Origin: Paenibacillus lentus | GTDB taxonomy: Bacteria; Bacillota; Bacilli; Paenibacillales; Paenibacillaceae | DNA length: 64,000 nucleotides | Assembly: GCF_003931855.1 (NCBI RefSeq) | Contig: NZ_CP034248.1 | Coordinates: 1,922,001 to 1,986,000, forward strand | Reading direction: 5' to 3' | In this document: positions 44,520 through 52,928 of the stretch, in pieces | How positions within the stretch are numbered: the stretch's first letter is position 1 | Layout: each line of letters starts with the position of its first letter | The notes under the pieces: model-generated | Database searches by the model: none | Told to the model about the DNA's origin: nothing | What the model saw: the letters and a program-made list of their open reading frames with translations, nothing else | Program-made: the position numbers and the translations under genes

Positions 44520-44762
44520 TTGAAAGTCATTGTTGAATTTTGCGCGAATAATGCTCACTTTGGAACGGATGAAGTGATGAAAAAGCTGGAGCAGCATCCG
44601 AACTTCGAGGTTTATGAATATGGCTGCCTCACCGGATGCGGCATGTGCTATCTGACACCTTACGCACTGGTCAACGGAGAGACCGTCGAGGCTGAGACAG
44701 CTGGCGCTTTGTATGATGTAATTATTCGTATTCTAGACCAAATGAAATCGGACAATACATGA
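44520..44762 (+). CDS. yuzB: YuzB family protein (DUF1450)
   Basis: The ~80-residue protein begins LKVIVEFCANNAHFGTDEV and contains YEYGCLTGCGMCYLTPYALVNG, the family's Cys cluster (CLTGCGMC), suggestive of metal or cluster binding. Function unknown. An ATG at 44511 directly abuts GGGGG, so the TTG at 44520 is a better spaced start. Divergent from the NifU-like gene and convergent with the YutJ-like oxidoreductase gene. Confidence 0.85.
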   Translation: MKVIVEFCANNAHFGTDEVMKKLEQHPNFEVYEYGCLTGCGMCYLTPYALVNGETVEAETAGALYDVIIRILDQMKSDNT

Positions 44763-44805
44763 TGAATGAATTGACAATAGTGGACTTGATAGAACAGTAA
44801 TTGAA

Positions 44806-45867
44806 TTAACCGATATGATGCTTGGATAACCAGAGTACTCCGCTCTTCAGAATTCGCGGCACGCGGCCAGTCACCTGTGCTTTGCCCATTAGACCAAAGC
44901 CGGCTTTTTTGCCCAATGAGCCTAAGGTGCCTTTGAGCTTCAGACGCTGGAGCCTCGGCGCCTCCCCCCGCCATAATGCGGAGGCAATTTGGGCGACTTG
45001 CTGGCCTTGGCCTTCCGCTGCTTGTGTGCTAGGCGCAAAGGGGAGGCTGGCGCAGTCACCGCAGACGAATACCTCGGGATGTTCGGGAATTTGGTAATTT
45101 TCGTTCAGTAGAACCCTTCCCTGGTGATCCTTCCGGATATCCAACTTCCTCACGACAGCAGGGGGCTGTATGCCTGCCGTCCAGATGGTCACATCGGAAG
45201 CAATCTCGCCATCAGCATGGTAGATAACTCCTTTATCCAAACCAGTCGTGGAGATGCTCGATAAGCTTTCCACCTCATGCTCCTCAAACCACTTCGTTAC
45301 ATAGCCCGATACTTTAGGCGGAAAAGCCGACAGCACCCTTGTTCCGCGATCGATGATGCGAATGTTGAGGTCGGGGCGGCTCTCCCTCAGTTCGGCGGCA
45401 ATTTCGACGCCGCTAAGCCCGCCGCCAATTACGTTCACCTTGCCGTAAGGCTTGAGGTTGTTTAACTGCAAGTAGGCTTCACGTACAGCAGCGAAGGATT
45501 GAATACCAAAGGAATGCTCCTCGGCACCCGGAATACCATGATAATTATCGGTGCAGCCAAGAGCGATAACAAGCTGGTCATATTCAAGCTGATCACCCTC
45601 TTGAAAATGGATTGTCCGGTTGCTCAAATCAATGGAACGTACCTCTCCGTACTTCATCAGCAGCCCAGAATAGCTCGGAAACGGCACGCGCAATTCATAA
45701 TCAGAAGCGGTGCCGGCAGCTAATGCGTAATACTCGGTCTTCAAACTCTGGAATGGCATTCGATCCACCAAGATCACTTGAATGTCGGAAGGAATAAATC
45801 CTTTGAACAGTTCATGAATTACGGCGGTGCCGCCGTAGCCCCCACCAAGAACGACGAATTGTTTCAT
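44806..45867 (-). CDS. NAD(P)/FAD-dependent oxidoreductase (YutJ-like, NDH-2 family)
   Basis: The 353-residue flavoprotein has the FAD dinucleotide motif GGGYGGTAVI at the N-terminus, a second NAD-binding motif VIGGGLSGVEIAAEL, and the C-terminal FAD-binding VFVCGDCASL. B. subtilis YutJ is a paralogue of NADH dehydrogenase of unproven activity, also beside yuzB. The true NDH-2 in this window is at 52929. ATG follows AAAGGACATCGATGAG. Confidence 0.87.
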   Translation of the reverse strand: MKQFVVLGGGYGGTAVIHELFKGFIPSDIQVILVDRMPFQSLKTEYYALAAGTASDYELRVPFPSYSGLLMKYGEVRSIDLSNRTIHFQEGDQLEYDQLVIALGCTDNYHGIPGAEEHSFGIQSFAAVREAYLQLNNLKPYGKVNVIGGGLSGVEIAAELRESRPDLNIRIIDRGTRVLSAFPPKVSGYVTKWFEEHEVESLSSISTTGLDKGVIYHADGEIASDVTIWTAGIQPPAVVRKLDIRKDHQGRVLLNENYQIPEHPEVFVCGDCASLPFAPSTQAAEGQGQQVAQIASALWRGEAPRLQRLKLKGTLGSLGKKAGFGLMGKAQVTGRVPRILKSGVLWLSKHHIG

Positions 45868-45936
45868 CTCATCGATGTCCTTTCTACCTGGGGCTTCATT
45901 GCATTACCAGCTTTGCATCATGAAGCCCAGAAGGCT

Positions 45937-47043
45937 TTATTCGTAGATCTGAATTTCGTTATAAAAGGTATCCCTTTCTACAGGAATGCGTCCAGCACCT
46001 TGAATCAGCCAAATGAGCTCCTTACGGGTCAGACCCTCCGGAGTCAACGCCCCGGCCGCGTGGCTAATCTTTTCTTTAATAATCGTTCCGTGTACGTCGG
46101 ATGCTCCAAAAGTTAGGGCAACTTGGGTCAACTGTACGCCGATGTTGATAAAATAAGCTTTAATATGCTGAATGTTATCCAGCATCAGTCGGCTGATCGC
46201 AATCGTTTTAAGATCCTCATAGGCCGAATTGCGGCGGGTAATGCTGGCGTTCTTATTGCGAGGCTGCATAGATAGCGGGATGAACACCATGAATCCATGG
46301 GTTTCGTCCTGAAGCTCGCGAATTTGCAGCATGTGGCGAATGCGATCCTCATGGGACTCGATAGCACCATACAGCATTGTTGTATGAGTTTTCATCCCCA
46401 ACTGATGAGCAGTCCGGTGAACATCGAGGTATTGATCGACATTTGCTTTATCCACTTTCATTTTTTGCCGGTATTGATCGGATAGTATTTCTGCTCCGCC
46501 CCCCGTCAGGGATTGCAGTCCGGCCTTTTGCAGCTCCATAAGCACTTCGCGCGTGCTGAGCCCGCTGATTCTTGTGAAAAATTCAATTTCCGCTGCGGTA
46601 TAAGCTTTAAGTGTCACTTCCGGAAAACGATCCTTCAGAGCCTTAAGCGAATCTACATAATATTGAAAAGGCACATGATTATTATGGCCGCCTACAATAT
46701 GGAATTCACGGATACCTGGATGAATATGCTGCTCCACATAAGCAACCATCTCTTCGCCGCTTAATGTATAGGAGCCCTCCTCACCCTGATCCTTGCGGAA
46801 ATTGCAAAATGCACAGTAGGATTCGCATACGTTTGTAAAATATAAACTCATATTTTCGATGAAATAGACTTTATGGCCGTTCTTCTTAAGATTGACCTCA
46901 TTTGCTAACTGACCAATGGTCAACAAATCATCGCTTTCATATAAATATACCCCATCCTCCAACGAAAGACGTTGTCCTTGCCGAACCTTAGCTACGATGT
47001 CCGCCATTTTGCTGTCGATATTCGGGCTGATTGCAATAGACAT
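45937..47043 (-). CDS. mqnE: Aminofutalosine synthase (radical SAM, menaquinone futalosine pathway)
   Basis: The 368-residue radical-SAM enzyme has CxxxCxxC at C73, C77 and C80 (NVCESYCAFCNF), and conserved HIVGGHNNHVPF and GGGAEILSD blocks. It makes 6-amino-6-deoxyfutalosine from carboxyvinyl-oxybenzoate and SAM. The paralogue MqnC is the main alternative. Start ATG 47043 behind GGAGG; the frame is open 53 codons further up but without a ribosome site. No other mqn genes are in the window. Confidence 0.85.
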   Translation of the reverse strand: MSIAISPNIDSKMADIVAKVRQGQRLSLEDGVYLYESDDLLTIGQLANEVNLKKNGHKVYFIENMSLYFTNVCESYCAFCNFRKDQGEEGSYTLSGEEMVAYVEQHIHPGIREFHIVGGHNNHVPFQYYVDSLKALKDRFPEVTLKAYTAAEIEFFTRISGLSTREVLMELQKAGLQSLTGGGAEILSDQYRQKMKVDKANVDQYLDVHRTAHQLGMKTHTTMLYGAIESHEDRIRHMLQIRELQDETHGFMVFIPLSMQPRNKNASITRRNSAYEDLKTIAISRLMLDNIQHIKAYFINIGVQLTQVALTFGASDVHGTIIKEKISHAAGALTPEGLTRKELIWLIQGAGRIPVERDTFYNEIQIYE

Positions 47044-47286
47044 GTTAAAACCTCCGTTTCCATAAGTGACTCCGGCGGTCTTGGCATAAAAGTAGGATGA
47101 GAGTAGAGTCCCGACTGCCGTCACTGCCGTGTTGGAGAGTATCCAATTAGACAGTAGTACCACCTTCCCTATTATAAACTTCCAAATGGTAGCGGGCAAC
47201 AAAATGTAATAAAAATCACATATCTTGAGAGGGGTTGTGATGTGGAGTATACTTTAATAAAGTAAGGATAAGGAGTGTGAAGATGA

Positions 47287-47643
47287 ATGATTAACATTTC
47301 AGATAGCGCATTGGCTCGCATTAGACAGATGCTGGAGCAGGAAGAGACACCGGATATGTTCCTCCGCCTTGGTGTGAACGAGGGCGGATGCAGCGGTTTT
47401 TCATATGGAATGGGCCTGGATGATCAGGAGAGCGAGGAAGATGTCTACATGGAAGTTAGCGGCCTTAAGGTCGTTGTGGATAAGGAAAGCATCCGTTACT
47501 TGAACGGACTGGAGATCGACTACAAGGAATCCGGCATGAGCGGCGGCTTCACGATCCATAATCCGAATGCAATTGCTTCCTGCGGCTGTGGCCAGTCGTT
47601 CCGTATGAAGGACGAGGAAGGCCGTCCGGAAGTGTGCGATTGA
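47287..47643 (+). CDS. HesB/IscA family iron-sulfur insertion protein (YutM type)
   Basis: The 118-residue A-type carrier has the three conserved cysteines: C35 in GGCSGF and C99/C101 in ASCGCGQSF. It delivers clusters to apo-proteins. AAGGAGTG precedes the ATG at 47287; an ATG at 47283 is in another frame and stops after two codons. Ends at a strong hairpin terminator. Confidence 0.92.
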   Translation: MINISDSALARIRQMLEQEETPDMFLRLGVNEGGCSGFSYGMGLDDQESEEDVYMEVSGLKVVVDKESIRYLNGLEIDYKESGMSGGFTIHNPNAIASCGCGQSFRMKDEEGRPEVCD

Positions 47644-47747
47644 TTTTCGCTGTAAGGCGCTGGTTTTACGGTTTCGATTTCCGTTGATCTGAATGGAAGC
47701 CGAGACGGAAGCCTGTGCTCAGGTAATCGTGAGGGATTGCGGATAAC

Positions 47748-47794
47748 GGCCTCCACTACGTAAGTTTCGCTATTACGTATTTGGAGGTCTTTTT
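47748..47794 (+). terminator. Terminator after the HesB/IscA gene
   Basis: GGCCTCC (47748-47754) pairs with GGAGGTC (47783-47789), with inner TACGTAA/TTACGTA, then TTTTT. The apparent ribosome site in front of the integrase relic is part of this stem. Confidence 0.75.
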
Positions 47795-48037
47795 ATGTCG
47801 CTTAAAAAACGAGAAAGGCGCGTATCGAATGGGGCGCGAACATACGGGAGTTTCCGCGCGTATCGATAGGCCAGGCGTTGGAATTTGCAATCAGCGCGAA
47901 GAGAGCAGAAGAGCTGCGCGATCGAACGATAACCGATTATGCCAAGTATTATGGATATTTCACAGCGTGGTTAGAAGAAGCGCATCCAGACGTTGAGTTT
48001 ATTGACGAGATCACTACGCAAATGGTTCGCGATCACA
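47795..48037 (+). pseudogene. Truncated, frameshifted tyrosine recombinase (phage integrase) N-terminus
   Basis: A frame open from ~47806 encodes KARIEWGANIREFPRV followed by QALEFAISAKRAEELRDRTI and TDYAKYYGYFTAWLEE, typical of the SAM-like core-binding domain of phage integrases. The ATG at 47795 (MSLKK) reaches this frame only if one A is added to the A6 run at 47804-47809, suggesting a one-base deletion. Homology stops abruptly near 48037; the catalytic domain is absent. The gene is dead. Confidence 0.65.
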
Positions 48038-48041
48038 TTTT

Positions 48042-48248
48042 ATGCTCTCCATTTGTTTTCCGGATTTGCCCGGTGCAATTACTTGCGGAGAGAATGACGA
48101 AGAAGCACTATATATGGCGGAGGATTGTTTGGCTCTACATTTATATGGTATGGAAGAGGATGGTGATGAGATTCCAGAATCGTCCCGTGATAAATTAAAA
48201 ACCAACAAGCCGTTATTCCCTATAGGAAGCGGCTTGTTGGTTTCATAA
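48042..48248 (+). pseudogene. HicB-family antitoxin remnant
   Basis: In a different frame from the integrase relic, SICFPDLPGAITCGENDEEA and LYMAEDCLALHLYGMEEDG match the central part of HicB antitoxins. The N-terminal strand is missing and the C-terminus runs into the terminator of the next gene. No HicA toxin is present. It directly abuts the integrase fragment, so a deletion fused the two. Confidence 0.65.
48196..48243 (-). terminator. Terminator after the AI-2E family gene
   Basis: AACCAACAAGCCG (48200-48212) pairs perfectly with CGGCTTGTTGGTT (48230-48242); the minus-strand tail is TTTTAATTT. Confidence 0.8.
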
Positions 48249-48270
48249 TCGGTTTAGTTCTTGCTTTGGC

Positions 48271-49500
48271 TTAATCCTGCTCCGTTTTGTCCGGGTTTTG
48301 AGATTCTGGAGCGTCTGCTGTTACGTTTACCTCTGGAATGGATGAATCAGCGGTGCCGTTGTTGTCCTCCTCTTCATACAGTTTGGAGCGATGCTCAAAC
48401 CACTGAAAGAGGTGGGTGCAAATGACCTTTAGCACAGCATAGCCGGGAATGGCAAGGATGACGCCAAGCACGCCGAACAAATTTCCAGCCGTCAGGATGA
48501 CGAAGATAATGGTAATCGGATGAATCCGCAGGGTTTTGCCCATGATTTGCGGGGATATGAACTTCCCTTCCACGAGCTGAACGACGGTCCATACGATAAT
48601 CAGCTTCAGCAGCATAAATGGCGATGTAACGATAGCAATGATCAATGCTGGAGTAATCGCGATTGCTGGTCCCAAATAAGGCACAATGCTGGTAAAGGCT
48701 GCGATGATCGCGAGTACCAGGGAATAATCGAGTCCGATTATCAAGAAGCCGATGTAGAGCAGCCCCCCGATACAGAAGCTGACGATGATTTGCCCGCGAA
48801 TGTAAGAGCTGATTTGTCCGTTAGCTTCGGACATTACGCGATGAGTCTGCTCGCGCAGCTTCACTGGAACGAATCGAAGGATGAAGTGCGGGAGCTTTTT
48901 TCCGTCCTTCAGAAGATAGAACAGGATAAACGGCACTGTCACCAAAGTAAGCACGATGTCGACGACTGCGCCGACAAAGCCGCCGATGCCGCTAAAGGCA
49001 TTTTGCGCTATCGTGGTTGCCCGTTCGGACAGCGTTTGGGCCAAATCTGTCAGATTGAAGCCGGTCGATTGCTGGAATTGATGATAGAACTCACTACCGA
49101 TTAGGGCCTCGAACTGAATCTGGACTTCTTGACTGTATATCGGGAAGTTATAGACTAGTCCGGTTACCTGTTCTTGGACGAGCGGAATGACAGAAATAAT
49201 GATGATCGTGAGAATCCCGATAATCAGTAAGTATAGAGCGGCAATGGTGTAAACACGGGGTATCTTTTTTCGCTCCAGCAAATCGACTAGCGGGTTGAGC
49301 AGATAGTATATAGCTCCCGTCAGAAGTATGGGAACCAACACCGTCTTGAGCAGCACGATTAGAGGCTTGAATACGAATGAAATTTTAGTCAGAACAAAAA
49401 TATTCAAACCAATTAGCAGCAGCACGAGTAAAAACAGCACGAAACGATTGTTAATGAAAAACTTCCTGAACCGGTTATTCCAAATTTGCGAACCACTCAT
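48271..49500 (-). CDS. AI-2E family transporter
   Basis: The ~409-residue membrane protein has about eight helices, a paired N-terminal set, a soluble middle ([16 protein letters not shown]), and the conserved [16 protein letters not shown] motif, here [19 protein letters not shown]. The family includes AI-2 exporters and Na+/H+ antiporters. The acidic Asn/Asp/Glu-rich C-terminus is cytoplasmic. ATG at 49500 follows AGGAGGGGAC. Confidence 0.9.
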   Translation of the reverse strand: MSGSQIWNNRFRKFFINNRFVLFLLVLLLIGLNIFVLTKISFVFKPLIVLLKTVLVPILLTGAIYYLLNPLVDLLERKKIPRVYTIAALYLLIIGILTIIIISVIPLVQEQVTGLVYNFPIYSQEVQIQFEALIGSEFYHQFQQSTGFNLTDLAQTLSERATTIAQNAFSGIGGFVGAVVDIVLTLVTVPFILFYLLKDGKKLPHFILRFVPVKLREQTHRVMSEANGQISSYIRGQIIVSFCIGGLLYIGFLIIGLDYSLVLAIIAAFTSIVPYLGPAIAITPALIIAIVTSPFMLLKLIIVWTVVQLVEGKFISPQIMGKTLRIHPITIIFVILTAGNLFGVLGVILAIPGYAVLKVICTHLFQWFEHRSKLYEEEDNNGTADSSIPEVNVTADAPESQNPDKTEQD

Positions 49501-49587
49501 GTAGAACTTGTCCCCTCCTGTTAACAACCTAGTTGTTTCTATATATTAAATAATACGTATAAATAAGATTTAGTTTCAGCAAATTTC

Positions 49588-49638
49588 AAAAAAAAGATTC
49601 ATACCTCGCTTCGAATGAGCTAAAGGGGATGAATCTTT
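49588..49638 (-). terminator. Terminator after the small membrane protein gene
   Basis: AAAGATTCAT (49593-49602) pairs with ATGAATCTTT (49629-49638); on the minus strand the T run (complement of 49589-49596) follows the stem. Confidence 0.6.
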
Positions 49639-49658
49639 CTGCAACACAGGCTCTCCTG

Positions 49659-49880
49659 TTAAAAAAATTGCTTCTGTAGCATAAGTATGATCATTGCAGT
49701 AGCGATAATTGAAAATAAAATGGAACCGCTTCCTAACAATTTGCGCGAGTTTTTAATAAAGTTGATGCCTATGGCGAATACGCCGACGGTAATGGCAATG
49801 AGTACAAGTGACATGCTGATCATGGCAATCCAGTACAATACCTCAAATAATGATGCGGTGAAAGAGTGGTCTGTATTCAA
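49659..49880 (-). CDS. Small two-helix membrane protein, unknown
   Basis: The 73-residue product has two hydrophobic segments (LFEVLYWIAMISMSLVLIAI... and GSILFSIIATAMIILML) joined by a short basic loop NFIKNSRKL. TTG at 49880 follows AAAGGAGG at eight bases. No family recognised; promoter-side and terminator signals suggest its own unit. Confidence 0.6.
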   Translation of the reverse strand: MNTDHSFTASLFEVLYWIAMISMSLVLIAITVGVFAIGINFIKNSRKLLGSGSILFSIIATAMIILMLQKQFF

Positions 49881-50073
49881 AACATGATCCTCCTTTTCTC
49901 GTTCCGAGATAAACACTACACCAAATTACTATACGTCAAAACAGTGATTTTGCAAAGAAAAACGACTCTGTTAAAACAGGCACCCGCTGTTGGACAATCA
50001 TACAAGAACAGGAGCCTTGTCCTGAGTATGTATATACTATACGCCATAGAAACGCCAGAAAGGGGAGAGTATC

Positions 50074-50736
50074 ATGGCTGGAAGACAGTTAGCCGATAAA
50101 TGGCTGAAAACAGAAGCTCTTCTAAGGAACCCCGAAGTAGCTCTTCATGTGCCAAAGACTCGGAAGTACAGTGCAAAAGCTCTGCAAGGCGTATTGCGTC
50201 AGTTTGGAATGGCGGTTATAAAACCTGTTCGCGGTGGAGGCGGCTACGGAGTTATTAAAGTATTTTATGCAGGTGGGAGCTACGGGTTCACCTATATGTC
50301 CCGCAGTCGCTCATTTAAAAGCTTTGATGCGATGTTCAACGCCTTAAATAAAACTAAGGTTGATCGGAAGTATATTATCCAGCAAGGGGTTCAGCTAGCG
50401 CGGATAGGGGGGAGACCTATCGATTATCGCGTCAAGGTAGCCAAGCAGAATGGAAGTTGGGTATACCGATCTATGCTGGGCCGCCTTGCCCGTCCGGGTT
50501 TATTCGTGACGAATTTATCCAGGGGGGGGACGCAGCTTAGCGCAGGCGAAGGATTAAAACGTTCCCTCGGTAAAGTATCCATACGCAAAAAACGGGGGGA
50601 GATGCGCTCGCTCACCAATAAGTGTATTACCATTATGGAGTCGGCTTTCCCTGGTGTTGGCGAGCTAGGCTTTGATTACGGTATTGATGCTAGAGGAAAG
50701 ATATGGATTTTTGAAGTGAATACTCGTCCTCAATAA
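50074..50736 (+). CDS. YheC/YheD family protein (spore-coat-associated ATP-grasp)
   Basis: The 220-residue protein shows an ATP-grasp pattern: VIKPVRGGGGYGVIKV with the lysine and glycine-rich nucleotide loop, YIIQQGVQLARIGGRPIDYRV, and ELGFDYGIDARGKIWIFEVNTRPQ with the metal-binding Glu/Asn. YheC/YheD are associated with the endospore coat in B. subtilis; the ligation reaction is unknown. This version lacks the long N-terminal part of full YheC/D (usually ~360-450 aa). GAAAGGGGAG precedes the ATG. Confidence 0.85.
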   Translation: MAGRQLADKWLKTEALLRNPEVALHVPKTRKYSAKALQGVLRQFGMAVIKPVRGGGGYGVIKVFYAGGSYGFTYMSRSRSFKSFDAMFNALNKTKVDRKYIIQQGVQLARIGGRPIDYRVKVAKQNGSWVYRSMLGRLARPGLFVTNLSRGGTQLSAGEGLKRSLGKVSIRKKRGEMRSLTNKCITIMESAFPGVGELGFDYGIDARGKIWIFEVNTRPQ

Positions 50737-50837
50737 TCTCAATCACAGTTTTATATGAAATGAATTTATGCCAAGTATGAACAGAATATTAATTTAAAAG
50801 CAAAAAAAATTTTAGTCGAAAAATGGATTATGCAGCC

Positions 50838-50938
50838 TGTGAATAACTTTTGTCCACATTACCCCTATATATATTTCAACGGTTTTAGACAATTACTCAC
50901 AAGTTATTCACAGGATTTCCACAGCTGATTGTGGATAA
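50838..50938. promoter_or_regulatory. DnaA-box cluster upstream of sda
   Basis: Nine-mers fitting TTATNCACA are at 50838-50846 (reverse), 50904-50912 and 50930-50938 (reverse; exact TTATCCACA). One-mismatch versions are at 50850-50858 and 50893-50901. The spacing to the -35 is ten bases. In B. subtilis DnaA binding upstream of sda controls its expression. Confidence 0.8.
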
Positions 50939-50947
50939 CAAGAACGC

Positions 50948-50976
50948 TTGTTCCACTCTTCATTTCTTGATATGAT
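50948..50976 (+). promoter_or_regulatory. Promoter for sda
   Basis: TTGTTC (50948-50953) and TATGAT (50971-50976) with 17-base spacing, ten bases after the last DnaA box. Confidence 0.65.
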
Positions 50977-51019
50977 CTAAATATAACATTAGGAAAAAAA
51001 TAGAAAGGATGTGTTACCA

Positions 51020-51160
51020 TTGGCGATGTTAACAGACGAAATGCTGCTCGAATCCTATCAAATGGCTAAAGAATTACAGCTTGATATGGAGTTCATTGCT
51101 CTTCTGTTGGCAGAAATCCATAAGCGTAACCTGGATATGAATTTAGCTATAGTACATTGA
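51020..51160 (+). CDS. sda: Sporulation histidine kinase inhibitor Sda
   Basis: The 46-residue protein MAMLTDEMLLESYQMAKEL (continuing LDMEFIALLLAEIHKRNL) matches the helical hairpin of Sda: LSDELLIESY and FIxLIxxEIxRR in B. subtilis. Sda binds the KinA/KinB dimerisation domain and blocks the sporulation phosphorelay when replication is active. TTG at 51020 is ten bases from AAAGGATG; an ATG at 51026 is the alternative. The upstream DnaA boxes fit the known control. Confidence 0.85.
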   Translation: MAMLTDEMLLESYQMAKELQLDMEFIALLLAEIHKRNLDMNLAIVH

Positions 51161-51187
51161 TCAACGTAATGATGGCCAATGAAGACT

Positions 51188-51436
51188 TTAAGGCGCTGGC
51201 CATGCGTTGACATGATAAATATAAGCTTCATGACAGTGGGGGCATTGTACAACATGCTCACAGCCCGTCCAATGGAACGCGGAGATCACCGAGGTATATT
51301 GATCTGCTGATCCATAAGGGCTGTAGGGGCCAGCATAGTCCTGTTTCCTTCCGGCATGCTCCAAGATGGTGCCGCAGTCAGGACATGATGCTGTAAGTGG
51401 AGCTAGACCGTTACATAACGGGCATATATATGTCAA
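51188..51436 (-). CDS. Zinc-ribbon protein of unknown function
   Basis: The 82-residue protein has three cysteine pairs: YICPLCNG, ASCPDCG and VQCPHCHEAY, consistent with a double zinc ribbon. TTG at 51436 follows AAAGGAGGGATACCC. An inverted repeat covers the start (see separate entry). No named family recognised; conserved-looking zinc sites argue for a real gene. Confidence 0.65.
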   Translation of the reverse strand: MTYICPLCNGLAPLTASCPDCGTILEHAGRKQDYAGPYSPYGSADQYTSVISAFHWTGCEHVVQCPHCHEAYIYHVNAWPAP

Positions 51437-51494
51437 AGGGTATCCCTCCTTTACGGCAGTATACATCCGTATAGGTAAGATACCCTTTTTGACA
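51431..51494 (-). promoter_or_regulatory. Inverted repeat that could mask the zinc-ribbon start codon
   Basis: On the minus strand TGTCAAAAAGGGTATC (51494-51479) is complementary to GATACCCTTTGACA (51444-51431) except for two extra A. The 3' arm includes the TTG start and adjoins the AAAGGAGG ribosome site. On the plus strand the TTTTT makes a weak terminator reading for sda possible too. Confidence 0.5.
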
Positions 51495-51506
51495 GTTGTT
51501 ATGAAT

Positions 51507-52508
51507 CTATAGTTTTAAGTTACTACTGTGACCTGGGGACAACTTTGCTTCAGGATCGACATATACCTTCGCATTATTCACAGCTGTCGGCGCTTCGCCG
51601 AATCCGACGGCAATCAATTCGAGCTTGCCAGGATATGTCGTAATGTCTCCAGCGGCAAAAATACCGGGAATCGAAGTTTCCATTTTCGAGTCGACGACGA
51701 TGGAGTTGGACTCAATTTCAAGTCCCCACTCGGCAATTGGGCCAAGGGCGGATACGAATCCAAAATTAACCACGACATCATCCACTTCGATTTCCTGCGT
51801 CTCTTTCGTTTTCGTATGCGCGAGCGTAACACGTTCGATCCGTTCGTCTCCGTGCAGTGCAACGATTTCGGTCGGCGTAATGACCTGGACGCTGGAATTC
51901 ATCAACTTCTCAACGCTATGCTCATGCGCCCGGAATTTATCGCGACGATGAATGAGTGTAACCTGTTCGGCAATCGGCTCTAGCATCAGTGCCCAGTCTA
52001 CAGCAGAGTCGCCGCCGCCGCTGATCAGTACCTTACGTCCGCGGAATTTATTCATATCGCTAACGAAATAATGCAGATTGGTTTTCTCGAAGCGAGGGGC
52101 TTCCTCAAGCTCCAGACGTCGAGGCTGGAATGCCCCGACCCCAGCTGTAATAATAATGGCGCGCGCGTGATGAACATCTTTATCTGTCGTAACCACGAAG
52201 TGACGCTCTTCCTTCTTCTCAATACGTAGTACCTTCTCTTCCAGACGAACATCTGGATTGAACAGCTTCAACTGCTCATTCAGGTTATTAACAAGCTCTT
52301 GGCCTGTTATTTTAGGAAAGCCAGCAATATCGTAAATATATTTCTCAGGGTAGAGGGCAGCAATTTGTCCCCCTAACTGAGGCATGCTTTCGATCAATTT
52401 GACGGATGCCTTTCTCATACCGCCATAAAAGGTAGCAAACATGCCTGCCGGACCTCCCCCAATGATTAGCAGGTCTGTAAATTCGCTCCCGGAATTCAAG
52501 GATGACAC
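51507..52508 (-). CDS. yumC: Ferredoxin--NADP(+) reductase, thioredoxin-reductase-like (YumC type)
   Basis: The ~333-residue flavoprotein has FAD motif [18 protein letters not shown], the NADP motif [13 protein letters not shown] and the C-terminal [21 protein letters not shown] (split), but lacks the CxxC redox pair of thioredoxin reductases. These features define the YumC/TrxR-like ferredoxin-NADP reductases. GTG at 52508 is spaced better from GGAGGTG than TTG at 52514. Gene order yumC-ndh(yumB)-yuiB parallels B. subtilis. Confidence 0.92.
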   Translation of the reverse strand: MSSLNSGSEFTDLLIIGGGPAGMFATFYGGMRKASVKLIESMPQLGGQIAALYPEKYIYDIAGFPKITGQELVNNLNEQLKLFNPDVRLEEKVLRIEKKEERHFVVTTDKDVHHARAIIITAGVGAFQPRRLELEEAPRFEKTNLHYFVSDMNKFRGRKVLISGGGDSAVDWALMLEPIAEQVTLIHRRDKFRAHEHSVEKLMNSSVQVITPTEIVALHGDERIERVTLAHTKTKETQEIEVDDVVVNFGFVSALGPIAEWGLEIESNSIVVDSKMETSIPGIFAAGDITTYPGKLELIAVGFGEAPTAVNNAKVYVDPEAKLSPGHSSNLKL

Positions 52509-52851
52509 TGGCAAACACCTCCAGAATGTATTCGAAATTTCATAATGTCATTTCTACTTTATTATAAGCGTCCACCTTGCACTTGCAAAGTAAGCGTGTT
52601 TTGGCAGTTTTTCACTGTATTATATGACTAAAAACCCGATAAAACCGCGTAAAATAAGACTTGATCTTTTGCACAAAAGTCGATATCATTCAAAATATGT
52701 GTGCACATAAATGTGACGAAATAGGTAACTATTATGAATAGGAACATATTTTTTTTGATAAAACCGCTATAAAGGATTAGAATTGATGTGACAAATGTCT
52801 CATTGTTTATCGCGCATGATGGCATGGATAATTACCAGAGACTATATTTTT
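52509..52851. other. AT-rich intergenic region between yumC and ndh
   Basis: A divergent regulatory region of more than 300 bases. No convincing coding frame; a 65-codon minus-strand frame at 52628-52825 has no ribosome site or recognised motif. The stretch carries many short AT-rich direct and inverted segments but no long repeat. Confidence 0.4.
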
Positions 52852-52869
52852 ATGTGTTAAATTTCACAT
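52852..52869. promoter_or_regulatory. Rex-like operator upstream of ndh
   Basis: ATGTGTTAAATTTCACAT is an imperfect palindrome close to the redox-repressor Rex consensus TTGTGAANNNNTTCACAA. It lies 60 bases before ndh; in B. subtilis Rex controls ndh. Pattern-based only. Confidence 0.45.
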
Positions 52870-52928
52870 TTTCAGTTTTTGGTTTTATTTAAAATATAGA
52901 GTGCCCATACTGGAAGGAGAACAAACCC

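Noticed and set aside
44170..44523. 117-codon frame on the plus strand
   Set aside because: It is the antisense shadow of the NifU-like gene.
52628..52825. 65-codon minus-strand frame upstream of ndh
   Set aside because: No ribosome site and no recognisable motif; AT-rich composition explains the hydrophobic look.
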